Positions 27,692 to 38,509 of a DNA stretch of 64,000 nucleotides are shown in pieces. The number at the start of each line of letters is the position of its first letter. Position 1 is the stretch's first letter. The stretch covers positions 3,516,501 to 3,580,500 of the forward strand of contig NZ_AP021861.1 of the NCBI RefSeq assembly GCF_009177095.1, given 5' to 3'. Under the pieces are notes generated by a model. It searched no databases. It was given only the letters and a program-made list of their open reading frames with translations, and was not told where the DNA came from. A program made the translations under genes and the position numbers. The DNA comes from Lacipirellula parvula. Lineage in GTDB: Bacteria > Planctomycetota > Planctomycetia > Pirellulales > Lacipirellulaceae.

Positions 27692-30600
27692 TCAGTCAAA
27701 CGCCTTAGCAAGCTCCGCCTCCATCGCACTCCACTCGGTCGTCGACGCCAGCAGCGTTCCGTCGGGCCCAATGAGGTAGTACGTCGGTACGGAGCTGAGC
27801 GCCAACTGCTTCGCGAGATCGGACTGGTCCCCGAGATAGTTCTGGGCCCAACTCATCCCTTCGCGCTCAGCGATCCGCTTTCCAGCTTCGGGGTCGCGAT
27901 CGAGGTTAAGCCCAACCGCCGTAATCGGCTGCTGCGCCAACCGATCGACCGTCGCCTTTAGTTGCGGCATACTCTCCAAGCAGGGCCCGCACCAACTCGC
28001 CCACGCATGCATTAACACGTGCCGCCCCTTGAGATCGTTGACGTGCAGCTCTCTCCCGTTCGCATCGACGAACTTGAACGCCGCCATCGATTGCCCAATG
28101 CGCGGCCCGCTACGGCAGGGAACTTCGATCTCGCCGATCTCTTTGAGGCCCGCCGCCGCGTCGGCCTCGGTCACCTCCACGGTCACGACCTTCTCGCCAA
28201 TCGTCTCGACCAAGCACCCGGCGGGCTGCTCGTAGAGCCGCAGCACAAGGTCGTACGTTCCGGGCGGCACGCCGTTGACGCGGAACGCCCCGTCGGGCGT
28301 CAGCTTCACAAAATAGCTGCGACGAGTCGACTGCCAGTCGTTGCTGGCGGGGTCGAGAAACCAGCTCGCTTCGACCGGCTTTGTCGGATCGAAACTAGGC
28401 CGCGGCAACGCTTCCGGAAACTCGATGCCGTGGTCGCGGCTGATGAGGTAGCTGAGCGACCAATTCTTGTCGAGCTTGTCGTTCTCACGCCCTGTCGCCA
28501 CGACGCGGCCGGAAATCGCCCCCCCCTCGCCGCCAAGTGCCACCGTGCGGCGTTCGCCTGGTTGCAAATCGAGCGGCTCCGACTGACTGGAGGCAAGCGG
28601 CGATTCTCGCCATGGCCCCAGCAGCGCACTGATAGAACTCGGCGCCGGCGCCACTCGCTCAAATTCGAATCGACCATCGCCATCGGTCAGCGCTTGGTAG
28701 TTTCCTTGGATACGCGGCTCGCCAAGCGGCGGCTCCCCGATTGCGTACAGGAGGACCCGCTCGTTGGCCACCGGCTTGCCTGCTTGCAGGAGTTGCCCCG
28801 AGACGTTCGCCCAAGGTTGTAGGGCGATGGTCCCGATCGGCTCGTCGGGTTCACGGGCGATCTCTGCGAACCCTAGCGAGTCGTGAAATATTCGAAGCAG
28901 GTACTTCTCGCTAGTTGCACGCAGCTGAAAGCGTCCTTCGCCATCCGTTTCAATTTGTCGACTGCCGAAATCAACCTTGTTCCGATAGATCGACGGGACG
29001 ATACTCACCGTTGCTTCGACGACCGTGGCTCCCGCGACCGGCTTGCCCGCTGCGTCGACAACCTCTCCTTGCCGATCTGGTGCAGGCTCCAAGGCGAAGT
29101 CCTGCGAGACTTGGCCGTCCTTCACGCCGTAACTCTGCTCGCTCACTTTGGAGCGGTAGCCGTCGGCCTCGACGCGGACGCGGTAACGGTACGAATCGGA
29201 ACCTCCGCCTTCCAACGGCAACTCGTAGGCGCCGTTGCTTGCCGACTTGAGATGATCGAGTCGCGAACTCAGATGGCCAGGCTGGAACTCAATAACCGGA
29301 GCGACCGAGAACTTCTGAATCGGTTCTCCCGTGCCGGCGTCTGTCACCTTTCCCGCAGCGAGTAGCTGCTTTGCCAACTCGACGACGTGCGGTGCGCCCT
29401 CCGGCTTGGCGACCAGCGTTGCCGACGTGGCTGTATAACCCTTCGCGGAGACATTGTACGTCACCGCATCCTCCGGCGCCCAATCCCAAACGTAGAGGCC
29501 ATGTTCGTCCGCGTGCCGCGGGATGTGCGATTCCGGCACGTTCGGATGCTTTTCGTTGTAGATGGCATCGACGCCACGCCACGGACCGATGCCGACGTAG
29601 GCATTGGGGATCGGCTTGCCATGCTGATCGACGACCTTAAGCGTCACGCGGTGTCCGGGATTCAGTGTGAAGTGCAAGGGCGGCAACCCCGGGCGTACGC
29701 GGACTTGGCGTCGCTGCGGAGCATAACCAGGTGCGAGAACGGTAAGCCATCGTTTTCCCAACTCGAACGGCTCCGTTTCAAACTGACCCTCCTGGCCGAT
29801 CTGGCATTCGTTCACGCCATCCGCGAAGTAAGTATTATCGCTCCAAATGACCAGTCCCTTGGTCACTGCCCGGCCCTCGAGATCAGTAATCGTTCCCACA
29901 ACGGGCACGCCGCGCCGCATGACGACCTTCGCCGTCGCGTCTCGCAGCTGAGCAACTGTCACGCCATTAGTTCGCTGCAGCTCGCCCCAGTTTTCGTCGC
30001 TGATGTAGTCGTCATGAAGGAATTTCAGTTGGAAATCGAAGTCATCGCCTGGCGTCGCTGCCGGCGCGCAATTGATCGACCAGCGTCCCTCCTGATCGGT
30101 CTGAGCGGGCCCGCCGCTAAAGTCCTCATCCGTCAGCCAGGTACAAGTCGTTGCGCGTGGGTTTGGTCCCCAATTTGGTTCGTCGTCTTGAACACTGACG
30201 TCAATGCGCACCCCAGCAATCGGCTTGCCATCCACGTCGACGACTTGCCCTCCTAATTTCGTCCCGCGTTGCAGTTTGAAATGGTATTTAGCGGGGATCA
30301 GCTTGCCGTCCTCGTGCGTTCCCTCAGCAAAATTCGTAAACGCCGGCACATAGCCGGGCGCTGAAGGGAAAAACCGCAGAATATTCAACTGTTGTGGAAC
30401 GGCCACTTTCATGACGCCGTCTTTGTCAGCGACATACGTCTTGGTTGGATAGGCTCGCTTCCCTTCCAACTCCCAGATCGATGCCACCATCCTCGCGTCA
30501 GGCAACGGCGCCCCCGCTTCATCGGTGATAAGCACCTCCATGATCCGGCCTTCGGGATCGGGGGCTTCGCTCGTTGGCGTTTCTTTCGAATCCGCCGCTG

Positions 30601-31867
30601 GCGGAGCAGCTGCTGGCGCGTCGTCTTTAGCCGACGACTTGGCTCCGGCAATCTTCGTCGACGCTTCGCGGGCTGCTGTCGTCGCCGTTTCCTCCGCCCG
30701 CGATTGCAGGCGAACCGTTCCCACCAGCGTCGCCGCCGCAACGGCAGCGGTAAGGAGCGTGCGAATCGCCCGCTGCGACAGTGCGACGCGGTTGCGGGCG
30801 CGATCGAGAATCGCCAGAATCCGCCGCTCGACGTTCGCGCCGCGGGCCATCCCCACCGCCAGCGCCCGCCGGCGATGGCAATAAACGCGAGCCACTTCCA
30901 ACAGCACGTGGGCGTAGTCGCTCGGCCGCTGGCCGGCGGCGACCACCATATCGTCGCACGCCAGTTCGCGGAGCTTCCGCATTTGCGCGAGCCCGAACCA
31001 AGCGATGGGGTTAAAGAAGTGCAGCGTGCCCACCACGCCGGCGATCGTTTGCGTCAGCACGTCGCGCCGCTTCGCGTGCGATAACTCGTGGAGGAGCACC
31101 ATCTCACACCGCTCGTCGCTCCAAGCAGCGGCGCCCGCCGGTAGCACTACCTTCGAAGCGGCGATCCCCGCCACCAGCGGCCCTTCGGCGCCCGCGGACT
31201 CCAGCAGGCGCGCAGCGCCGCCGAACTCCAATCGCCGCGCTGCCGCCGCGAACCGCTCCAGCAATCGTTCGTCAGTCACTGCATGGCACTTGCGTAAGAA
31301 GCTGCGCAGCTGCCAGCCGCGCCAACCACTGCGAATCGCAAGCAACGCGACGCCCGCGAGCCAGCAGACAAACGCCAATTGGGTCCAAGAGACTGGCACT
31401 GTCTGAGCCCTCGCGAACGCGGGGGAACTGAAGCTTGGCGACGGCGGCGACGCGGAGGGTGCAGGCTCAGCATCCGGCCCACTCGCTGGCAACATGCCGC
31501 CCTGTGGGGAGCGCCCTGCAAATCCAATGTCGCGTTGCCGGTCGTTCTGACGTTGCGAATCGGCTCGCTGCGAATCAAATCTCCCAGCCTGCGAATACCC
31601 GCCGCTGCTCGCCGCGTTAGTTGGCAACGACGCCGGCAAAATGGCCAAATTCCACCCCGGCGCCGCGAGCGCGATCAACGGCAGCACGAGGCAAACGCAA
31701 AACCCCGTCGTCCAAACGCCATGCTGCAGCGCTGCGGAACGACGCCGCAAGCCCCACGCGACTAGCGCCGCCGCGAACAGCACCAGCAGCGACTTCACCG
31801 CCACGTCGACAAGCAATTCGCCGCCCACGGCGACGAGGCGGTTGAGCGATAACAAATCACCGACCAT
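27692..31867 (-). CDS. BlaR1-like M56 peptidase fused to regulatory-like beta domains and a thioredoxin domain
   Basis: The 1391-aa protein starts at ATG 31867, overlapping the blaI-like stop by 11 bp. Membrane helices lie at about 10-75 and 160-180. The M56 zinc protease site HELSH is at 260-264, with the downstream RELACDDMVV motif. A fourth helix near 370 leads to the outside. Residues from about 430 to 1240 hold repeated carboxypeptidase-regulatory-like beta-sandwiches (EGRIMEVLITDEAGAPLPDA, GQVVDVDGKPIAGVRIDV, GEVVDAAGKPVAGATVVEAT). The end is a TlpA-type thioredoxin domain with WCGPC (Cys 1293 and 1296) and VPTYYLIGPDG. BlaR1 proteins normally sense a ligand outside and cleave a BlaI repressor inside. 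Here the penicillin-binding sensor is replaced, so the signal is not a beta-lactam by this evidence. Confidence 0.85.
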   Translation of the reverse strand: MVGDLLSLNRLVAVGGELLVDVAVKSLLVLFAAALVAWGLRRRSAALQHGVWTTGFCVCLVLPLIALAAPGWNLAILPASLPTNAASSGGYSQAGRFDSQRADSQRQNDRQRDIGFAGRSPQGGMLPASGPDAEPAPSASPPSPSFSSPAFARAQTVPVSWTQLAFVCWLAGVALLAIRSGWRGWQLRSFLRKCHAVTDERLLERFAAAARRLEFGGAARLLESAGAEGPLVAGIAASKVVLPAGAAAWSDERCEMVLLHELSHAKRRDVLTQTIAGVVGTLHFFNPIAWFGLAQMRKLRELACDDMVVAAGQRPSDYAHVLLEVARVYCHRRRALAVGMARGANVERRILAILDRARNRVALSQRAIRTLLTAAVAAATLVGTVRLQSRAEETATTAAREASTKIAGAKSSAKDDAPAAAPPAADSKETPTSEAPDPEGRIMEVLITDEAGAPLPDARMVASIWELEGKRAYPTKTYVADKDGVMKVAVPQQLNILRFFPSAPGYVPAFTNFAEGTHEDGKLIPAKYHFKLQRGTKLGGQVVDVDGKPIAGVRIDVSVQDDEPNWGPNPRATTCTWLTDEDFSGGPAQTDQEGRWSINCAPAATPGDDFDFQLKFLHDDYISDENWGELQRTNGVTVAQLRDATAKVVMRRGVPVVGTITDLEGRAVTKGLVIWSDNTYFADGVNECQIGQEGQFETEPFELGKRWLTVLAPGYAPQRRQVRVRPGLPPLHFTLNPGHRVTLKVVDQHGKPIPNAYVGIGPWRGVDAIYNEKHPNVPESHIPRHADEHGLYVWDWAPEDAVTYNVSAKGYTATSATLVAKPEGAPHVVELAKQLLAAGKVTDAGTGEPIQKFSVAPVIEFQPGHLSSRLDHLKSASNGAYELPLEGGGSDSYRYRVRVEADGYRSKVSEQSYGVKDGQVSQDFALEPAPDRQGEVVDAAGKPVAGATVVEATVSIVPSIYRNKVDFGSRQIETDGEGRFQLRATSEKYLLRIFHDSLGFAEIAREPDEPIGTIALQPWANVSGQLLQAGKPVANERVLLYAIGEPPLGEPRIQGNYQALTDGDGRFEFERVAPAPSSISALLGPWRESPLASSQSEPLDLQPGERRTVALGGEGGAISGRVVATGRENDKLDKNWSLSYLISRDHGIEFPEALPRPSFDPTKPVEASWFLDPASNDWQSTRRSYFVKLTPDGAFRVNGVPPGTYDLVLRLYEQPAGCLVETIGEKVVTVEVTEADAAAGLKEIGEIEVPCRSGPRIGQSMAAFKFVDANGRELHVNDLKGRHVLMHAWASWCGPCLESMPQLKATVDRLAQQPITAVGLNLDRDPEAGKRIAEREGMSWAQNYLGDQSDLAKQLALSSVPTYYLIGPDGTLLASTTEWSAMEAELAKAFD

Positions 31868-32258
31868 GTTCCGTCTCCTCGTGGCGTGCACGTTGAATGG
31901 CTTGTTCTAGACGGTCGAGATCTTCCGCCGTCAACTTGGCCGCCGTGTCGTCGATGAGCCCCGCGAGCGCATCGCCCGGCGAACTTGGAAAAAACGTTTC
32001 GATTAGTCCCCGCAGCGCCGACCGCCCAACCGATCGCGGCGATTTTACGGGCGAGTAGAGATGCTTCACGCCGGCCCGATCGCGGCGCAAATGGCCCTTG
32101 CGCTCCAGATGGCCGATCATCGTTCGCACGGCCGAATAGCTGGGCGGATCGGTGAGCCGCTCCCGCACCTCGGCGACCGACGCCTTGCCGAGCTGGTAGA
32201 TCACTTCCATGATCTGCTGCTCGCGGGCGGCCAATCCTCGACTCGCTTTCTTCGCCAT
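31857..32258 (-). CDS. BlaI/MecI/CopY-type transcriptional repressor
   Basis: The 133-aa protein starts at ATG 32258, with GAGG upstream. The winged helix occupies residues 8-75 (LAAREQQIMEVIYQLGKASV, SYSAVRTMIGHLERKGHLRR). The C-terminal helical part (DALAGLIDDTAAKLTAEDLD) is the dimerisation region. Its stop overlaps the M56 gene, making a classical repressor-protease pair in which proteolysis relieves repression. It probably autoregulates through the inverted half-sites upstream of it. Confidence 0.93.
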   Translation of the reverse strand: MAKKASRGLAAREQQIMEVIYQLGKASVAEVRERLTDPPSYSAVRTMIGHLERKGHLRRDRAGVKHLYSPVKSPRSVGRSALRGLIETFFPSSPGDALAGLIDDTAAKLTAEDLDRLEQAIQRARHEETEHGR

Positions 32259-32614
32259 TTCAGCCTCGCAATTGCGGTGAGAGCGACGCCCGACGAGTGT
32301 CACTCAATTAACACGTGCCAATTTATTGACACATTGCGACCGGAGTCAAGGCGATTTGCTGAATTCTGTAGAAATGGCGACCGCGTCAAAACTTACAGCT
32401 TTCCGGGTAGAAGCCATCACGAGGTGCTTGCCGACGTGCCCAGTGCTCCGTCCGCCGGCAGAGCCGGTGGCTTCTAATTTCGTTTGAGGCATTGAGCACT
32501 CGCCGCTGACCGTAACGTTCGTTCCCAGCAGAGGTTTACTCCGGCCGCAGAATGTCGATCATGGGTTGCTACGGCTCCATGCAAACCCACTCGTTCCACA
32601 ACAGGTGAGCTATC
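32259..32614. other. Divergent gap between blaI-like and propeller genes
   Basis: 356 bp with the candidate operator and a CCGCCGGCAGAGCCGGTGG hairpin at 32452-32470. No gene. Confidence 0.45.
32297..32332. promoter_or_regulatory. Candidate BlaI-like operator
   Basis: GTGTCA (32297-32302) and TGACAC (32327-32332) form inverted half-sites about 40-75 bp upstream of the repressor start. Each has an adjoining CAAT/ATTG extension, and the region between is AT-rich. Position and dyad symmetry suit autoregulation; the motif is not the known staphylococcal BlaI box. Confidence 0.4.
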
Positions 32615-33880
32615 GTGCCTTCCCTCTTTCGTATCCTCTCTTTGATCGTCGTCATCTCCGCGCCACTGGCCGTCGCTGAGCCAGTCAACGACGGCATCAC
32701 CGTCGACGCCGCCGACTGGCCCTGGTGGCGCGGCCCGAGCCGCAACGGCGTCGCCAATCCCGACCAAACGCCGCCGACCGAGTGGAGTGCCACGGAAAAC
32801 GTTGTTTGGAAGACCCCCGTCCCCGGCCGCGGGCATAGTTCGCCAACTGTTTTCGGCGACCACGTCTACCTCGCCACGGCCGACGAAGAAGCAGAAACCC
32901 AATCGATCGTCTGCTTCGATCGCACGACCGGTAAGCAGTTATGGGAGACAGTCTGCCATCGCGGCGGCTTGATGCGCAAGAACGAAAAGTCGTCGGCCGC
33001 ATCAGGCACCGTCGCCTGCGATGGCGAAAGCCTCTTCATCTGCTTCGCCAACAGCGACGCCGTATTCGTGACGGCGCTCGCCCTCGACGGAGAGCGGCGC
33101 TGGCAAGAAAAGATCTGCGATTACAAGATTCACCAGGGTTTCGGCGCCTCGCCGGCGATCTACCAATCGCTGGTCATCGCCTCAGCCGACAGCCACGCCG
33201 GCGGGGTTCTCGCCGCGCTTGATCGCAAGTCGGGGAAAGTCGTGTGGAAGCACGATCGCCCGCAAGAACCGAACTATACCTCGCCGATCATTTTGCACGC
33301 CGCCGGCAAGGACCAGCTCTTTCTTACGGGTTGCGGCCTCTTCTCCAGCTTTGATCCGCTGACCGGCAACGTGCTGTGGGAAGTCCCCGGCGCCACGATC
33401 GAGTGCGTCACCTCGACCGTCACCGATGGCGAGCGCGTCTTTTGCAGCGGCGGCTATCCGAAGAATCATCTCGCCGGCGTTGCGGCCGACGGCTCGGGCG
33501 AGCTCGCTTGGGAAACGCGTGACCGCGTGTACGTCCCCTCGCTCATCGAGCGCGACGGTTACCTGTTCGGCGTCCTCGATGCGGGCGTCGCCACTTGCTG
33601 GGAGAGCGCCACCGGCGATCAGGCCTGGAAGAAACGGCTCGGCGGCGAGTTCAGCGCTTCACCCGTGCTCGTGGGAGACGTGATTTACGCGACCAGCGAA
33701 AAGGGCGAGACGTTTGTCTTCCGGGCAAACACCAAGAAGTACGAAGAAATCGCCGTCAATAAGCTCGGCGACTTGGCGCTGGCGAGCCCCACGATTTGCG
33801 GCAGCCGAATTTACATGCGCGTCGTCGAGCAAGTCGACGGCGAACCGCAGGAAATGCTCTACTGTCTCGGGAAGGAGTGA
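32615..33880 (+). CDS. Secreted PQQ-type beta-propeller protein (BamB-like repeats)
   Basis: The 421-aa product starts at GTG with AGGTGAG just upstream and has signal peptide MPSLFRILSLIVVISAPLAV. The mature start DWPWWRGPSRNGVANPDQTP, with TEWSATENVVWKTPVPGRGH, is the characteristic opening of planctomycete PQQ-like repeat proteins. Repeated blades contain FDRTTGKQLWE, LDRKSGKVVWK, FDPLTGNVLWE and WESATGDQAWK. No PQQ-dehydrogenase catalytic residues are evident, so it is probably a structural or binding propeller in the periplasm. The next gene follows after 84 bp. Confidence 0.88.
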   Translation: MPSLFRILSLIVVISAPLAVAEPVNDGITVDAADWPWWRGPSRNGVANPDQTPPTEWSATENVVWKTPVPGRGHSSPTVFGDHVYLATADEEAETQSIVCFDRTTGKQLWETVCHRGGLMRKNEKSSAASGTVACDGESLFICFANSDAVFVTALALDGERRWQEKICDYKIHQGFGASPAIYQSLVIASADSHAGGVLAALDRKSGKVVWKHDRPQEPNYTSPIILHAAGKDQLFLTGCGLFSSFDPLTGNVLWEVPGATIECVTSTVTDGERVFCSGGYPKNHLAGVAADGSGELAWETRDRVYVPSLIERDGYLFGVLDAGVATCWESATGDQAWKKRLGGEFSASPVLVGDVIYATSEKGETFVFRANTKKYEEIAVNKLGDLALASPTICGSRIYMRVVEQVDGEPQEMLYCLGKE

Positions 33881-33964
33881 GCCCTCGCGATCGGCCACGA
33901 TGCCGATCGACTGCCCCGCCGCGTTGATAGACCAGCCTAGCACCTTGGGCGATCCGGAGAGCGT

Positions 33965-35944
33965 ATGCCATCGCCCCCTTCACATGATTCGGCGTCTGAC
34001 TCGCCGCCGCCGAACACCGCCACGAGCCGCACGCGGTTCGATCACTACCGCGAGTTGGTGCGGACGAAGCAACTGCCGAAAGGGGGCGGCCCACACGGCG
34101 AAGGACGCAATCGCGAGGAAAAAGGGCGCGTCCGCTCGGCGCGGCAACTGGCGTGGGCATTCATTCGCCTGCTACGCCCCTTCCGCCTGCAGGTTTTCTG
34201 GATCCTCGCCTCGGCAACGATCGCCACGCTCATCGGCCTGCTCCCCCCCGCCGGCACGAAGTTCATCATCGACTACGGCCTCAGCGGCCGGACGCTTCCC
34301 GAGCCGTGGCGCAGCCGCTTCCCGCAACTCGCTGATCCGCACCGGCTGCTGTTAGCAACCGTGGTCGCGGTGGTCATCGTGTCCCTCGTAAAAATCGTCA
34401 TCTACCTGTGGGGCCGGTGGTACGCGACGAAGATCTCAAAGCAAATTCAACTCAATGTCCGGCAGCGCGTCTTCGAACATGCCGTGCGATTGCCGCTCCA
34501 TCGCGTGCAGCAAATTCGCTCGGGCGGCGTCGCGTCGATCTTGCGCGAAGACGGCGGCGCCGTCGGCGAGTTGATGTTCGGCATGATCTTCAACCCCTGG
34601 CGAGCGGTCATCCAGCTCGTCGGCAGCCTCGCGATTCTGGCTTGGGTCGATTGGAAGCTGCTCACCGGCGCCGTCATCTTGCTGCCCGTCGTGTTCTTCA
34701 CGCACCGGGCCTGGATTAGCAACATCCGGCCGCAGTTCCGCGTCATTCGCAAGCAACGCGAGCAAATCGACGCCGGCGCCGCCGAATCGTTTGCCGGCAT
34801 GCGCGTCGTGCGAGCGTTTAGCCGGCAGCGTCGTGAGACGGCCCGCTTCGTCACCGACAACAACCTCATGGCGCGGCAGGAACTTTACGCCTGGTGGTGG
34901 ATGCGCGGCATCGAGATGGTGTGGGAAGCGCTCATTCCCATCGCGAGCGCGGCGCTGCTGTTTTACGGCGGTTGGCAGGTCCTCGCCGGGCAAATCACCG
35001 TCGGCGACCTGATGATGTTCCTCGTCTACCTCCTGATGCTGCTCGAACCGCTCGCCACGTTGGTTTCCAGCGCTACGCAATTTCAGAACAGCCTCAGCGG
35101 CCTTGATCGAGTGCTCGACCTGCTCGACGAAGCCCGCGAGATGCCCGCTTCGCCGAACTCGATCAAAGTCGATCACCGCGCGATTGCCGGCGCCATCGAG
35201 TTCGACAACGTCACCTTTGCCTATCCCGGCGGCGAAGCGCCGGCGCTCAGCGACGTGAACCTGAAAGTGCAGGCGGGGCAAACGGTCGCGCTCGTCGGCC
35301 CCAGCGGCGCCGGCAAAACGACGCTCAGCAATCTGGTGGCGCGGTTCTACGATCCCACCGCCGGCCGCGTGCTGCTCGATGGCCGCGACCTCCGCGACTA
35401 CGACGTCGAATCGTTCCGCGCGATCCTCGGCATTGTTGAACAGGACGTGTTTCTGTTCGACGGGACGATTGCCGCCAACATCTCTTACTCCCGCCGCGAC
35501 GCAACAGAGGGCGAGATTCGCGCCGCCGCCGAAACGGCTAACGCCGCCGAGTTCATCGACCGGCTCCCCGACGGACTGCAAACCGTCATCGGCGAACGCG
35601 GCGTCCGCCTCAGTGGCGGGCAGCGGCAACGCCTCGCGATCGCACGGGCCGTCCTCGCCGATCCGAAACTGCTGATTCTCGACGAAGCGACAAGCAACCT
35701 CGACACCGACAGCGAGCAACTTATCCAGCAAAGCCTGGCGACGCTCATGCAAGGCCGCACAAGTTTCGTCATCGCCCACCGCCTCAGCACGATCGCCGGC
35801 GCCGACCTCATCGTCGTGGTCGAAGGGGGCCGCATCAGCCAGACTGGCACGCATGCAGAACTGATGGCCCAAGGGGGTAAATACCGCAGCATGGTCGAGC
35901 AGCAGATTCACATGACGCTCGGCAGCATGGCCCCCGGCGGCTAA
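33965..35944 (+). CDS. ABC-type exporter, fused permease and ATPase (MsbA-like)
   Basis: The 659-aa half transporter has a 75-residue charged cytoplasmic N-terminus and a six-helix membrane domain (about 75-375). Its nucleotide-binding domain has Walker A GPSGAGKTT (K451), a Q-loop (IVEQDVFLFDG), signature LSGGQRQR, Walker B LLILDEAT and H-loop IAHRLSTI. It should dimerise and export a lipid, lipopeptide or drug from the inner leaflet. The substrate is unknown. The N-terminal extension is longer than in MsbA itself. It may be co-transcribed with the propeller gene. Confidence 0.93.
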   Translation: MPSPPSHDSASDSPPPNTATSRTRFDHYRELVRTKQLPKGGGPHGEGRNREEKGRVRSARQLAWAFIRLLRPFRLQVFWILASATIATLIGLLPPAGTKFIIDYGLSGRTLPEPWRSRFPQLADPHRLLLATVVAVVIVSLVKIVIYLWGRWYATKISKQIQLNVRQRVFEHAVRLPLHRVQQIRSGGVASILREDGGAVGELMFGMIFNPWRAVIQLVGSLAILAWVDWKLLTGAVILLPVVFFTHRAWISNIRPQFRVIRKQREQIDAGAAESFAGMRVVRAFSRQRRETARFVTDNNLMARQELYAWWWMRGIEMVWEALIPIASAALLFYGGWQVLAGQITVGDLMMFLVYLLMLLEPLATLVSSATQFQNSLSGLDRVLDLLDEAREMPASPNSIKVDHRAIAGAIEFDNVTFAYPGGEAPALSDVNLKVQAGQTVALVGPSGAGKTTLSNLVARFYDPTAGRVLLDGRDLRDYDVESFRAILGIVEQDVFLFDGTIAANISYSRRDATEGEIRAAAETANAAEFIDRLPDGLQTVIGERGVRLSGGQRQRLAIARAVLADPKLLILDEATSNLDTDSEQLIQQSLATLMQGRTSFVIAHRLSTIAGADLIVVVEGGRISQTGTHAELMAQGGKYRSMVEQQIHMTLGSMAPGG

Positions 35945-35980
35945 CGCATGAGATAGAATATGCGCGCCGTGCGAAAAGCC

Positions 35981-36071
35981 TGTGGGAGGGGTCTCTGACC
36001 CCGAAGCGGCGTTGCGCTGCCAGAATCGCTGGCAGTGGTGACCGGCATCGGCGTCGGAGACGCCTCCCACA
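35981..36071. repeat. 91-bp TGTGGGAGG inverted-repeat element, copy B
   Basis: Same length as 26129-26219 and reverse-complement orientation. The outer 23-24 bases at each end match almost exactly, while the centre differs. It lies between the ABC exporter and the SAM-cleaving enzyme gene. Confidence 0.85.
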
Positions 36072-36096
36072 GAAAACTTGCTGAAAAAATAATTCG

Positions 36097-36888
36097 ATGC
36101 CCCCCATCCCCGTCATCACGCTCACGACCGACTTCGGCGAGGGGAGCCCTTACATCGCCGCGATGAAGGGCGTCATCCTCTCCATCAACCCCGCGATGCA
36201 AATCGTCGACGTCACGCACGCCATCGCTCCGCAAGACGTCCGCGGCGGGGCGATCATTCTCGACGAAATCACCCCGCTATATCTGAGCGGATCGCTGCAT
36301 ATTGCGGTCGTCGATCCGGGCGTCGGCTCGGCCCGGGCGCTCGTTTACGCCGAGATCGGCGATCAGCGATACATCGGCCCCGATAACGGACTGTTCTCGC
36401 GGTTGGCGAGTCGGCTCGGCGCGTCTAAGATACGTGCTATCACCGAGGAGCGGTGGTTCCGGCAGCCCGTGGCGCCGACGTTCCACGGTCGCGATATCAT
36501 GGCGCCGGCGGCAGCGCATCTCAGTCTCGGGGCAAATCCCGACGACCTGGGCCCGCCCTTTGCGCAGCTCGTTGAACTCGTCTGGCCGGGAGCAGTGAAA
36601 GTGGCAAATCGCATCGACGGCCAGGTGACGGCGATCGACTCGTTCGGCAACCTGATCACCGACATCACCCGCGAAATGCTCGCCGGCGTCCCGACCGACG
36701 AGACAGTCGGCATCTTCTGCGACGAGCACGAAACCCGCTGCATTTTCAACGCCTACGCCGATCAGCCCCCAATGACGCTGATCGCGCTCATTGGCTCGAA
36801 CGACTGCCTCGAATTGGCAATCGTCGAGGACAGTGCGAAGATCATGCTCGGCGTCCGCGTCGGCACGCCGGTGCAGGTTAAATGGTAG
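36097..36888 (+). CDS. S-adenosyl-L-methionine hydroxide adenosyltransferase (DUF62 family)
   Basis: The 263-aa protein shows the family's conserved blocks: VITLTTDFGEGSPYIAAMKG at the N-terminus, VDVTHAIAPQDVRGGA, IAVVDPGVGSARA, YIGPDNGLFS and FHGRDIMAPAAAHLS. Characterised members split SAM into adenosine and methionine using an activated water; fluorinases and chlorinases are relatives. It is cytoplasmic and full length. It is followed after 130 bp by bioA, whose product consumes SAM. Confidence 0.92.
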   Translation: MPPIPVITLTTDFGEGSPYIAAMKGVILSINPAMQIVDVTHAIAPQDVRGGAIILDEITPLYLSGSLHIAVVDPGVGSARALVYAEIGDQRYIGPDNGLFSRLASRLGASKIRAITEERWFRQPVAPTFHGRDIMAPAAAHLSLGANPDDLGPPFAQLVELVWPGAVKVANRIDGQVTAIDSFGNLITDITREMLAGVPTDETVGIFCDEHETRCIFNAYADQPPMTLIALIGSNDCLELAIVEDSAKIMLGVRVGTPVQVKW

Positions 36889-36898
36889 CTGACGCTAC

Positions 36899-37005
36899 GT
36901 CAGTGGTCCGTTGTCAGTCGTCAGTTGCTGCTGCCGCTCGTTCAAGCTCCCCGCCTACGCTCCCTCCCCGTATTCGCAACTGACAACTGACTACGGACCA
37001 CTGAC
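36899..37005. repeat. 30-bp inverted repeat upstream of bioA
   Basis: Arms 36899-36928 and 36976-37005 (GTCAGTGGTCCGTTGTCAGT... against its complement) match at 28 of 30 positions around a 47-base loop. The right arm ends 13 bp before the bioA start and could hide its ribosome site. Confidence 0.75.
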
Positions 37006-37018
37006 ACTCCAGATCACC

Positions 37019-38344
<1,326 letters not shown>

Positions 38345-38509
38345 CCGCGACTGCAGCCGCCGGTCAACGACCGGCCGGAGCGTCCCTGCAAACGCTCGCC
38401 AAACCGCCGAATGCTCGTAAAATCATTGCGTAGCGCTTCGCAGCGAAATGGAACTCGCTCCGGCGGCTCGTTGAGCCGCGGCTCCCCGAACGCGAGCTCG
38501 CGCGACGCC

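Noticed and set aside
34436-36070. 544-codon minus-strand frame over the ABC exporter
   Set aside because: Antisense artefact of high GC; the opposite strand has a complete set of ABC motifs.
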